A stretch of 64,000 nt of DNA from Corynespora cassiicola (lineage: Eukaryota; Ascomycota; Dothideomycetes; Pleosporales; Corynesporascaceae), in NCBI GenBank assembly GCA_022059125.1, contig JAEUWY010000001.1, forward strand, positions 372,001 through 436,000. The letters are read 5' to 3'. How positions within the stretch are numbered: position 1 is the stretch's first letter; every line of letters begins with the position of its first letter. The position numbers and the translations under genes are program-made. Shown here piece by piece: positions 20,403 through 30,855 of the stretch. The notes under the pieces are model-generated. The model saw only the letters and a program-made list of their open reading frames with translations, was not told the DNA's origin and searched no databases.

Positions 20403-21767
20403 GTCGATGGCGGTTCTTCGGGACGGCGGAATTAGCGCCTATAAAATGGGTCAAAGCTTGAACTTCGAAGAGTTATGACTGCGTAGAGAAAAGATAAGGA
20501 ATATACTGACGTTGCAGGTTGCCCTTTGCCAATTATAGCATATGTGTGCTTAGCATATCCTAACAACGGACATCGTAGATGTAATGAGATGCGTTGTCAT
20601 TATCGATAAGCAAAGGCTGGGACCATAGGATCTTGGCCCGCCGCAAGATCCAACCTCATGTATCAACCCCAGCCTTGCAAGTACCTCACCCTTTTTCTGA
20701 CTCAGGTCTCCATCGAAAAACTAGTGAAAGATCGGGATTGGAGTAAACTGATCTACTGAGAGCGTGGCGCTGCAACGAGGCAGCGTTATACGCACGAAAG
20801 CCAATCCTAGTCAACAGTGCAGTGTTACACAATCGCTTGCGTTGTTCCAACTTTGCTATGCTCTCTTGACGTGTTTCCGTCAATCCAAATATCGCACCAT
20901 TCACATTACTTGCCTTTCTTCATCTGATGATATCATGAACATCTGCTACATGTGATTCAATTCCTGCTATGGAATATCATTTTTAAACCGGTTTTTGAAT
21001 CTTTGCGTTACAACAGAGTACCTTGTGGCTCGCTGTTACCTTGTCCCGTCACCCCCGAAGTACACAATATCATTTTCCACTTTTTATCTCCTCTTAGTCA
21101 TTGTAGTCGCTAAGATTTAGATAAGAGGTGGAGCTCCTAACTTCAAGTGGGAACTTAATTCTTTGCTGACAATTTGCTTGGCCTTGCTTATGCACTATTT
21201 CTGGTACAGTTACTGTACATTGCCTTTAAAATGACGATGTTACACCGTGCTCAAAAAAATCAACGTTGTGTCCGCTATTCTTTTCTGTGCATATACTTCC
21301 CCTGTCCTTAGCCTTTTTCCAGGCTTTGGCTAACCGCCCTCCGTTTGCATTTCTATTTATTCATAAAAGATCTATTTACAGTCGTTTCCAGTTTTGTTCC
21401 TCCAGGTTTTTTTTAGCAAGCTACCGGCAGATTGTATTTCTGTTCAGGCAACCGTGTTGCAGATTATCTCTGCGCTATTCCCGCGAGCGCTTCACACGAT
21501 GTAGAGGTCTACGGTGAACCTGTCGATCACTTCGTTCGCCGTCTTTACTCATCTTCTCGAGCCGGTCTTCGCGTTCAATAACAACTGAGCCGCTGCTTGC
21601 AGTAACTGAGCTCGTGGAAATAAGGCAATACATTTTAGAGCCCTATCATAAGGCTTGAATAGTTACTTGCTCTGCTCAAGCCCTTCTTGTTGCATCCATA
21701 AATGTGGGATGCTGTCCAGATCTCGCGACTGTGCTTTTACCCCTGGCCGCCTTTTTCAGACGACAAT
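20403..21767. other. Gene-poor region
   Basis: No supported gene. AT-rich patches alternate with pyrimidine-rich tracts (around 21260-21480). A ~50-bp stretch at 21497-21546 resembles 32947-32996. Confidence 0.4.
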
Positions 21768-22758
21768 TCATAACTCAGTTTCAATTCCATCGCAAACACA
21801 TGGGGAGGTTTCAGCCAGGCCAACTTTGTGTACATGTCGTTTAGAGATCTTTCCAGACCCTGTTCCACATCGTGGGCAAACCCCCATCCCATCTTCGTAG
21901 CGACTGTCAGGCACTAAACGCGAGCAGTCTCGAGATCCGGCGTGAGCATAACGACAACCGTCACAGAAGAAAATGTACCGGGTGTTGTCTTCTATTTTGC
22001 GCTTGTGCATACCATTTAGCAAAATATCGGTCGCCAAATCCGCATTCGAACGCAGGAGTTCGACTGTACTTTCCATTCCGAGGATCGACTCCAGTACATT
22101 TGGACGATTTGCAACAGAGGATATGACTAACCACCGCAATTCCTCATGAGCTGACGATTCTATTGTGTAATGGTAGATTAAGCCAGCAATAGTGACCCAA
22201 TCGCCACTTTCAACAGCATTTACGGTGCTCGCAAATGAAATCTGTGCAAGCTTGTAGAGTGATGCACAGTCGTATTTATCGGCGATTATAGCAACTTGCG
22301 CATGAAGGAGGGATTCGGAGACGTCGTATTTGGAGGCATCATAGCCTGCACGGTAGAAGTACGATACCATGCAATCAATAGCATTAGCGAATTCAGGATC
22401 ATCGTGTAAAGCAATCGCTTTGCTGGCATTCTCCTATAATATATTTAGGAGTCGTAAATCGTTTTAGCTTACGACTGCTTACGTCAAAATCGCCAGTGAA
22501 AGCCTTTTGAAACCATTTAGAGTGGCTGCATGCGAGAACTTTGTGGATTTGCCAGGATTTTTCGCCAAAACTTAGAATGAGATCTGACAGTTCACCAGTC
22601 GTCAGGTAACTATGATGTGTCAGTGGCAGCGATAGACGATTATTAAAGGTGGCACGTTGATCACCAGGGAACGTGGCAATCGTGCACAAGTTTCTTCCAG
22701 TCGTCCAAGTCAGAAAAACATACTTTGAGAGATCGCGAATAAAGTTTTCGGCAGCCAT
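21768..22758 (-). CDS. BTB/POZ-domain protein with C-terminal Cys cluster (313 aa, one intron)
   Basis: Exon 1 is 22758-22483, the intron (GTAAGC...TAG, 49 nt) is 22482-22434, and exon 2 is 22433-21768; the sum is 942 nt. The BTB segment reads TTGELSDLILSFGEKSWQIH, KVLACSHSKWFQKAF and AIDCMVSYFYRAGYD, then a helical BACK-like part (HAQVAIIADKYDCASLYKLA). The C-terminus holds five cysteines in FCDGCRYAHAGSRDC and GVCPRCG, suggesting a bound metal. Fungal BTB proteins of this layout are common, expanded and mostly uncharacterised. The first ~60 residues do not resemble BTB, so the true start could be further downstream or in another exon. Confidence 0.75.
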
Positions 22759-25700
22759 ATTGTCTAAAAACCAGAAGACGAATCGTTGTCAAAAAGGGAG
22801 AGCCGATGAAACCCTCGCGATTTTGACCATGATAACTACATCAGTTTGTCGCTTATGTCGTGTAACATTTACACGTCACTGTAAGCCAATTATTTGGCGA
22901 CACGAAGCTCTTGTTACATGCTATTTTTATTGAGCTTAGTACCTAGGCTATCGAATCACAGCGTTAGCAGCGGTGGAGCACAGGTCTAGGTATGGAAGCG
23001 GCGAAGTTGCTTATGGCAAGGGGCAGCATGACACCATAAAAATCAGCGCGGTAGGCGAAGAAAGCGGTGGATGTGGAAATGAATAGTGCCGTGGAAATTT
23101 GTCGGGCGCGCAGCAGCGGGCCGTGATATCAGCCTATTTGGTACTATGTGGCGACCGACAGTCCGTCAAACAAAAATAATGATGAGCTGCCTTTGCTCTT
23201 TTACGATACCTTCGTATGCGTTATTTTGATGATGGCAATTCCATTCGCAAGAAATCGCTTACGTGTCTTATATCATGGCCATACTGTCGGAGGGGAATGA
23301 CCTTTACCACGCGCCAACTGCACATCTCGCTCATCCATAGCTATACGAGGATCGCCACCTCCACGATTTCTATCTGCTAACGATTTCAAAAACCCCCTTA
23401 AATAAGCCTTCGTTCAATATTCCGAGTAAGCTAACCTATATCCTCTCTACTTAACAGTGGAGGTACTCCAACCATCGCTGTTTTCTTCAGCACCAAGCGT
23501 GCCAGTAGATAATCAGAAAGAATTACTTGCAAGCTCTCCCAAGTCATTGTCCAAATTTTGGATTGCATCCATAAAGTTCCAAGCGGCGCAAATGTTAACA
23601 AAGCGTGCGTTTTTCTTGTCTGCTTCGTAGGCGGTGAAATTTTTCTCTTCATCAAATGGAAAACGTTATATACAGTCTCCACCCGAAAAGCAGTCCGATC
23701 CTCATGTACTCTTTCTGCTTGAATCACGCTTTATAGGATATCAAATCGAGAAGCCATGGCTGCAGATTTTTTAGCAGAATGAGCACCGAACAGCAAATTT
23801 GTCCAATGTCCACCATTGCGTGTACAGAGAGGGACAAAGCGGTCTATCACTCGCTCGTATTTTGTCGCGCGCGCTCAAGAGTGGCAGACGGTTGCGAAAG
23901 GATAGTATGCGTCGTAGGGAACACCCTACGTCAGCTTTGATGGCCCTCCTGCGGATACTCGAGATATAGAGAACGACTAAGAGGTCCACGGTGAACCTCT
24001 CCTCTGCACGAGGTCGTTGGCAGAGTAGCGCGGAGGTGGCACCTAGGTCATGCGGGGCAGTCCCGCACTGTGGCCATGCAAGGCGGCCTGCTATTTTCGT
24101 CAATCTTGCCGCCGAGCCCCTCCAATCATATCGATCATTGCGTGCATAGGCCACCGCTCCAGGATTCACTTGTCGATGCACAAGCACAGACCACGCTTAC
24201 CGCTTGCGGCTTGGAGGCGGACCGTAAGGCCTATCACAGTATTGCTGGGGTCCGTTCTAGTCCTGACTTATATTGAGACTCTGTGGCGGAAGAACATATC
24301 GAATGCTTTCCTTACTTTTGCCTCTCTCTCATTTGTTATGCTGCTGGTTTTTCTTGTCAGAGCTTCTGCCATGCCTCATAGTAGTAAAACGCAGAACTTG
24401 CATCAAATTCTCAAGCATCCGGGAAGAAACAAAGTAGCTTCAGGTGAGTACCGGACCGTTAGGCCTATAATTAGAAGTCGCTGCGCCGCATCGCCAGGCA
24501 CACAGATTGGACCAAAACGAAAAACCGAAAACGAAAAAGCGAAGCTGAAAAACCACACTTGAAGACTGAAATAGAAACATGCCTCATTATAGAAGCTCGG
24601 TACTTCTAAATCCGCAGCTTGCTTTACTGCGCCATGAAACGAAGCAGCTTAACCTCTGTGTGTTGACATGGGATACCCCCATGTCACGTGACTACAATGT
24701 TTTAGATTGACACAATTACTGATTGTAACAATGTCGGTCTCGAAAATTCCCATTGCTTGTGAAGTAGTATAGAGTATTACTTGTAGACATCAGATAGAAA
24801 TCATCACTTCTTCCCATCCTCTAACACTGTCCCTGCGTCACGCGACACCTACCGTGGCGCAACAGCCTCGCACTTCGGTCCTTCAGAGTTTCTCGTGCGC
24901 ATATCTATAAACCTGTAATGAACCTGGCAACATTTTGCAGTCATTTCACTGCCATACTATCCACCCCCTATAGGGAATACTACGACATTGGCCGTGCTGT
25001 CCACGGTTTTGTCGATGACCTCAATCCACTTGTCCGGAATTCCCCTTGCCTACTCGCCATTTGGAAAGTCCCCCTAAAATTCGGATGAATGGAAGCACAT
25101 CTTCATCAACAGATCCTAAGTATCTACGTTCGATATGTCACCTTGACCCAAATATTTGCCCTGAGAGTTTTTTTTTTGGTTTAGTGACCCAATTTAACAT
25201 GCCTAGATGTGCAGCTGTCTGCATTTGAACAGAGTGCTCGATCTCCGATTCCTGACAAAGTCCATTTACAAGACTCTACCTTCGCTTCGCCCTATCCAGA
25301 AACGATTGCGCTGCTCTCAGTATTATCAGCGAAAAATCATGCAGCTCCACGCTGTGCTGAAAGCGTCGCAATTTCTGGTTGGAATGAAAAGACAGATAGA
25401 AAGAGAGTAGGCTCGCGGTCTATATGTACCAGCAGCAAAGGCCTCGACAGCTGCTCTATTTTTGTAAACTTTAGAGATCAATGTAGCCTCAGTTTTTGAA
25501 AATTACAGGGCGGATATGCAAAGAGGCTTGTAATGTTTAGCTAAATTATTGTGAAAGCCGATGCATGCTGTTGTAGACAATCTAAGAAGAAACGGTAGCC
25601 AGGGCTTCCTACGAGATTGGTCTCAATACCGCATTACCTTAGAACTTTGATAAAGAATATGTCTTGAATAAACACAATAGAAGTTTCTTATGAATGTGCG

Positions 25701-26692
25701 CAAAACAGCGGCTTCCGTCACTTGAAATCGATCGAGAAGTTAGGGCCGGTTTGTAACTTAGACCTCGTTATCAATTTTGGAAACTATATCGCGGGGTTAT
25801 CCCCGTGCTAATTCCGCCAATACCCCCACGCAAAATGGAGGTCCAAAATAGATATTCATCACTTCACTGGACTTCTTTACGTCTTCACTTGAATTTATGT
25901 ATATTCCATGACAGCCGTACATATGGAGCGGCATAAAGATGTAAAATAGGGTATAGTGATAGTCTTTGTACTTGCATCAAATCACTTCGCTGTCTAATAA
26001 GCAGTCATTGTTCAGCCTTGATGTGGGAGAACAGTAAGTCTATGAAGATTTCCTTTGGCTCGAGCTAGCTTTCAAACCTTGTCTCAAAAGGGAACAATAG
26101 TCATAACAAATATGTATAGATATCTTCGAATCTATCTCTGTACCCTTCAATGTTTCGGTTATTTGTGTGAGTATTTACGCAGTCTTCACCACATCTATTC
26201 ATTTGGTCTATATATGACCAGTGAAAGCACCTGATTCTAAGTCAGAGATCCTTGATATGTACTGAGACAAAAGAGCTACAGCATTGTAATACAACCTTTC
26301 GTTGGTTGTAGCGAGGTCTATTGAACAAGCACTCGCGCTGCTTTTGTCTTTTCGTCTACCAATATATAACGTATTACACGTCGAGCATGGCTCACGCTCA
26401 GAACGTTTCCGCTAACTCGTTACCCTCAAATGGGTCACTACCAAATTCATCGGTAGCTAACGTTCTCTCCCGGGGGTTTGAACTCGAAATATGAGGTTTC
26501 GCAGTACGATCGCTGCCCAGCAGTGTAGCATTGGCTGCACCTGCTCCCGTTAGCATAGTTTTTAGTAACAAGCACAAATCTTCTGAACTTTACTTTTATT
26601 GTTCTGAATACACGTCAAAGTGCTCGGTGAAGGCGTTTCCTGATTGCTGTGTGCATCACCAAAATAGCCAAGAGCTCTCTCGAGTGCATCCG
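22759..26692. other. Large gene-poor, partly AT-rich region
   Basis: Almost 4 kb without a supported gene. It holds a probable solo LTR (24661-24826). One 170-codon plus-strand frame at 24050-24562 could encode two hydrophobic stretches but has no family resemblance. From 25500 to 26500 the sequence is AT-rich with many stops in all frames, consistent with decayed repeat DNA. Confidence 0.45.
24661..24826 (+). mobile_element. Probable solo LTR (166 bp)
   Basis: Starts TGTTGACATGGGATACCCCC, has ATGTCACGTGACT soon after, and ends CCCATCCTCTAACA. This is a start and end typical of short fungal Copia LTRs. Flanks are CTGTG and CTGTC, four of five matching as a target-site duplication. No internal retrotransposon sequence is present. 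The call rests on ends and flanks only. Confidence 0.45.
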
Positions 26693-29112
26693 TTATTGCA
26701 CCTTTTCTTGCTTGTTCGAAAGCCAACCCTTTGTTTGGTCTTGGAAGGTGCCGACCCCGTCGATGTGCTTGGGCGGGAAGAAGCTGCGAGCCAGTCAATC
26801 TTGCGTGGGAGGAAGAAAAGAAAGACGTACCCAGGCGCCGCAGACACAGCGCGTGCTCTGGTGTTTCGGTCAGTCGTAGAGGGGGAACGGCGGGGCAGGA
26901 TCCTCTTACATCTCCCACAGCGGCACTCTTCCAGCCCCATCTTTCGGCTTGATGATGCTGCGCTCTTTACACGGGTCAGCGCTTCGTCCGCGCAGACTCG
27001 AGACACGACTCACCTTGGTCGGCGTTTCGCGTCCCCACCCCGTTGTAGTTGGTGAACACCCGGTACGACGGATGTCTGCTGACCGTCGCGACGGGCAAGC
27101 CAACCTTCGTCCCGGTCAAGCTTGCGTACGAGCCGTCTAGGATGGTCTTGTCAGTGCCGAGCGCTTCCTTCAGCACGGCTTCGACGTTGTCGGCCGGATA
27201 CAACCCGTCGGCGAGGTACGACGCGGTGAGCTCGACTGCCCGGGAGAGCAAAGGAATGTCCAAGGACGTCCGCCGCTTGAACACGCGCTCCATCATCGCT
27301 GGGAACCGCCGGATGCCCTCGCCAAGCGTCCGGCCGTTGAGGTAGTGGTCGATGGCGATCACCGCCCCTGCCTGCCGTGAGCCCTCGTCTCTCTCGCTCG
27401 CATCGCCGCGTCGCCGCGTCGAGCCACTCACCGATACTGACCCCGAACGCGACCTTGATGAAGCGCTGCGGCGGGATGGGCAGGCCGATGCGGTCCTGGA
27501 TCCGCCTCATCAGCACCAGCGGCACGATGCCGCGCGTGCCGCCTCCGTCGATGCACAGGACGCCCGCTCCCGCCGTCGGAGGGTGCACGCGGACGACCAT
27601 GTCGGTCGGCGGGGCCTGTCCGCAGAGGAAGCAGCGGCGGACGGTGAAGACCCAGGGATCACCTCCGCTGTTGTCTCCAAACACGACCACGCAGTTCTCG
27701 CAGAAGCTGTGCCCGCACGGCAGGCCGTACTGCGGCCTCCTGCGCAGACAACACAGGCACGTGCTGCTGCTCTGGACGCCGTGCCACCAGCCCTGGAGCC
27801 GGGCGAGATGGCTGCGGTGCACGTCGGCCGCCGTGTCGCCGCCAGCGAGCTGCTCGAAGTAGCGGCGGAGGTGCGCTTCGACCATGTCGACGAGGCCGCT
27901 TCGCAGAATGACGTCGTTGGTCTCGCGCAGGGCAAGCACGCGAGCCTCGCTCGCCTGGCGGAACACGGGCTCGTAGAGCGCAGCGAAGACGAGCCTACAA
28001 TCGAACACTAACCAAGTCAGCATGTCGGCGTTGCGGGAGGGGTGTCGCGTACTGTGTGCGTCGGGCGGGTAGCTATCCAGCAGCAGGCTGGACGCAAGCA
28101 TGGGCGCTGCAAACTTCACCAGCTGCTCCGACGACGCGACGTGCGCCAGGAAGGTAGACAGATGCGCTGCCGCATCGGCCGCGACGGGGTTGTCGGCTCG
28201 CGACGCTCTGACGAAGTCGAACGGGGTGTCGGGGGGAGCGTCCGCAACATGCGCGCTTGCGCATCGCAGAAAGGCAGCGAAGTGGGTTGCGGAAAACAAC
28301 ATTCGACCACCCTCTCTGCTCCTCCGCGCCTGGTCCGACCGCCTCATGATGCGCTCTTTCAGGCGCCGATGGCGAGCCTCTGCAGACACGGCGCCGGCCG
28401 ACGAGAGCGCGACGACGTCGATGGCCGACAGCCGCTGATACGGATCGTTCGCCGTCGCTTCTCTCAGCATGGCCAGAAAGACCCGTTTGGCTTCCTCTTC
28501 AGCGTCCGCCCTGGGAGGCAGCTTGCCGGTCACGACGACCACGCCCGGGAGCGCAGTCTTCGGAAGAGTGGGCGAGTGGCTCTTGTCCAGCCACAGGGCT
28601 AGGTGGTGCGCAATCTGTGCGAAGCCGCCGAGGTCGTCTGCAAAGAGGCAGAAGACGTCTGCGAAGGGGGAGAGCAGGGCTACGTAGACATCGTGGGCTG
28701 CGTAGACGTCGTGGCCGGCGTCCTCTCCGGCGTGCCGTGGGCGCAGAGCAAGGTGTGCTGTTTCATGGCACTTGTCGCTCTTCGCTTCGATCCATCGTTG
28801 CGAGTGCTGGCGCGCGTCGTAGTCCGCGAGCAATACGGGTCGGTCGGTGAAGGGGGTGGAGGGGTCCAGATGGAGGTGCACTTCGGCAGGCTTCCGCCTG
28901 ATGGCAGGCGCCCGGCTCTTCTTGATCCCGAACAAGGCCTGAGCCGCGATGGACTTTTCTGTATTGCCGATTAGTACGAAGAGACTCGGGCGTTGTGTGT
29001 CTGGATAGGGGAGGCCTCGGACGAGGGTGTCGAGCCGGTCCGACCGCTGAAGAGCAGGCTTGCCATGGTGCGTGCCGAGACGGAGCCAGTCCGTGTGGTG
29101 GCAGCGCTTCAT
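26693..29112 (-). CDS. Patatin-like phospholipase with RING-like Cys cluster, 3' end damaged (727 aa, 5 exons)
   Basis: Exons: 29112-27432, 27367-27014, 26940-26910, 26857-26831, 26783-26693; all introns are GT-AG (47-73 nt) and the sum is 2184 nt. An N-terminal ~430-residue region of unknown fold precedes CLCCLRRRPQYGLPCGHSFC, ENCVVVF and RRCFLCG, a RING-like zinc cluster. Patatin follows: CIDGGGTRG (oxyanion loop), FGVSIGG (GxSxG, nucleophile Ser), GRVPLWEIARAVSAAP and PPKHIDGVGTFQD. Patatins hydrolyse membrane lipids with a Ser-Asp dyad whose Asp lies in D-G-G/A. Here QD is followed by QTKGW and an early stop, so the DGG motif and the C-terminal part are missing. The gene is far more GC-rich than its flanks. 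It is probably inactive or truncated. Confidence 0.75.
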
Positions 29113-29441
29113 GGTGGAGCAGGCTTTGTTGGATGAGCTGGGGAGAGAGGATTGATGTTATGTAGTAAGAGAAGGATACCACATCTGGGCCATGGGCCGG
29201 TCCACGAACTGGGCTGGTTTCACGCATGCGTCTTGCGGTATTGTATAATTAGCATCGTGGCCTCGTTTGGTGCTCTCTGCAAGGGACCCAGAAAGGGCAC
29301 TCTGGCTGCTGTCGGCGAGAAAGCTCGCGTGAGAAAACGGCATGGGCGACCAGGTTACGGAGCGACAGGTGCTGAACAGCTTCATTCGGAGGCTGTTGGG
29401 GCAGCAAACGGCTACATATACCCTTAATCGCCAGCCAAAGC

Positions 29442-29948
29442 ATGGCCATAATCACCAAACACATGGATTCTGCTAGAAGCCCGCGCCTAAGCCATCCATC
29501 CTCCCACGAAAGGCGCGTCTGTTCGCTCTGCGGCAGGCGTCGGTCTTCTCGTTCCCGACAGATCCGAAGCGAGCAGACGGCTGATGGAGACATCTGTTCA
29601 AGATGCGCCAAAATCAAAGCCCTGATTGCGGACTCTTCCCACTCCAATATACTCGTCGTAGAGGTCCACCACTACCACCATATCCGCGGTCCCAGCGAGA
29701 ACACCCAGCTTCATGTCTATGCATCGGAACTTGAGTGCGAGTCTCCCACGGCCAATCGTGCTGAGCTGTCCGCTGGCTCTACGCGCGACTTGGCTTTCAG
29801 AGACAAGGCTGGGCTGTCTACCATACTGGAGGAACCCCCTTGCGTACTTTCGTCGACAAAGCCACCCGAGGATGCGGTGAGAAGGCTGATAGATACGAGA
29901 CGGCGGTGGGGAAGGGAAACAAGCATCTCTCAGGGAAATCACCGATAG
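29442..29948 (+). CDS. Small protein with two CxxC pairs (168 aa), unknown function
   Basis: Clean frame from ATG at 29442. Residues ~27-60 contain VCSLCGRRR and DICSRCAKI, two CxxC knuckles spaced as in a small zinc ribbon, followed by a His-rich VEVHHYHHIRGP. The rest is acidic/polar with no signal peptide. I do not recognise the family. It is transcribed divergently from the patatin-like gene, ~330 bp apart, and could share a promoter region with it. A minus-strand frame overlaps it (29598-29993), but the CxxC pairing favours this strand. Moderate support only. Confidence 0.5.
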   Translation: MAIITKHMDSARSPRLSHPSSHERRVCSLCGRRRSSRSRQIRSEQTADGDICSRCAKIKALIADSSHSNILVVEVHHYHHIRGPSENTQLHVYASELECESPTANRAELSAGSTRDLAFRDKAGLSTILEEPPCVLSSTKPPEDAVRRLIDTRRRWGRETSISQGNHR

Positions 29949-30527
29949 GGGGGACAGGGTGGGTGCTATCGTGGTTCTACATGAGGTAGCCACCGTTTAC
30001 TATCCTGATACGTAGTTGTCTATAGTACGAGTGAGACCTTTTCCAATCTAGCAATCACGGCAGTCTTCTTCCTTGCGTGTGTCGCACCTTGCTACTCATC
30101 GACTCTGGGTCGCATTTTCAGCAACGCTTTGAGGGTAGCTATGTCAAACAGAAACTCCGGGAAAGCATCTGCATGCACCGCCCTAGGCGAATCTTCATGG
30201 CAATCGCTGGCCTCCTCTCTCCATAAAGACCCACTCCTCAGCTTCTTCTGCTTTCGTCGCGTCTCCTCCACTCTTTTCTTCACGTTTTCGGTGTACTCTC
30301 TCTTCGCCTTGGGATGGGCGTATCGGTGGGATTGATCCTGACCACTATGGTACTGAACAAGAAAGGTTACTGGACTAGGGAGGGTACGTTATCTTTCACT
30401 CATTGTGAGACAAAGGCTTGCTCCATGAAGCTGATGTACTGGGAGGATCACATGCTTGGCAGCCACAGTACGCTTCCTCTAATTAAATCGGCCAAATGGC
30501 GACAACGAATCATATCAGATGACTATG

Positions 30528-30641
30528 GTCACTCTGAGCGGCATTAGTCACTCCGAGTGATCTTCACGACTCTAAGTGGCTTTCGTTGCCCTGAATGGCT
30601 TTTGTCACCCCGAGTGAATCTGGGCATCCCGAGTCAGTCTG
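30528..30641 (+). repeat. 19-bp tandem array, six units, each with an 11-bp dyad
   Basis: Six consecutive 19-nt units align without gaps; unit 2 reads GTCACTCCGAGTGATCTTC. The centre CACTC-C-GAGTG is a perfect 5+1+5 palindrome in that unit and partly decayed in the others (for example CACTCTGAGCG and CACCCCGAGTG). The array is too regular for chance. Function is unknown: a binding-site array, a minisatellite or a transposon subterminal remnant are all possible. Confidence 0.7.
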
Positions 30642-30655
30642 GCCATGTAGTAAAC

Positions 30656-30693
30656 CACTCGACATAACACCACTCGACACAACACCACTCACC
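30656..30693 (+). repeat. 15-bp direct repeat, 2.5 units
   Basis: CACTCGACATAACAC, then CACTCGACACAACAC, then CACTCACC. The unit shares CACTC with the dyad of the neighbouring 19-bp array. Confidence 0.6.
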
Positions 30694-30855
30694 TTACATA
30701 GTCCAATCAGCACACGCGACTGGAAATAGAGGAATCGACTGATCGACAGCTCGAAATTGGAAGAAAATTCAGACAGATCACTTGCTACAGCATAGCCACC
30801 AGACTAGTCGGTCCCAAGCGGTGAAAAGCAGCACCCAGGTGTCCCCAACATAGTA

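Larger units (their letters stand above)
29949..30855. other. Intergenic region with short tandem repeats next to the transposon
   Basis: No supported gene. Contains a 19-bp and a 15-bp tandem array (listed separately) immediately left of transposon 1. Confidence 0.5.

Noticed and set aside
24050..24562. 170-codon plus-strand frame with two hydrophobic stretches
   Set aside because: No family resemblance, odd basic composition, and it lies in decayed gene-poor sequence.
27352..28690. Long plus-strand frames opposite the patatin-like gene
   Set aside because: High GC content suppresses stops on both strands; the minus strand has motifs and splice sites, the plus strand has none.
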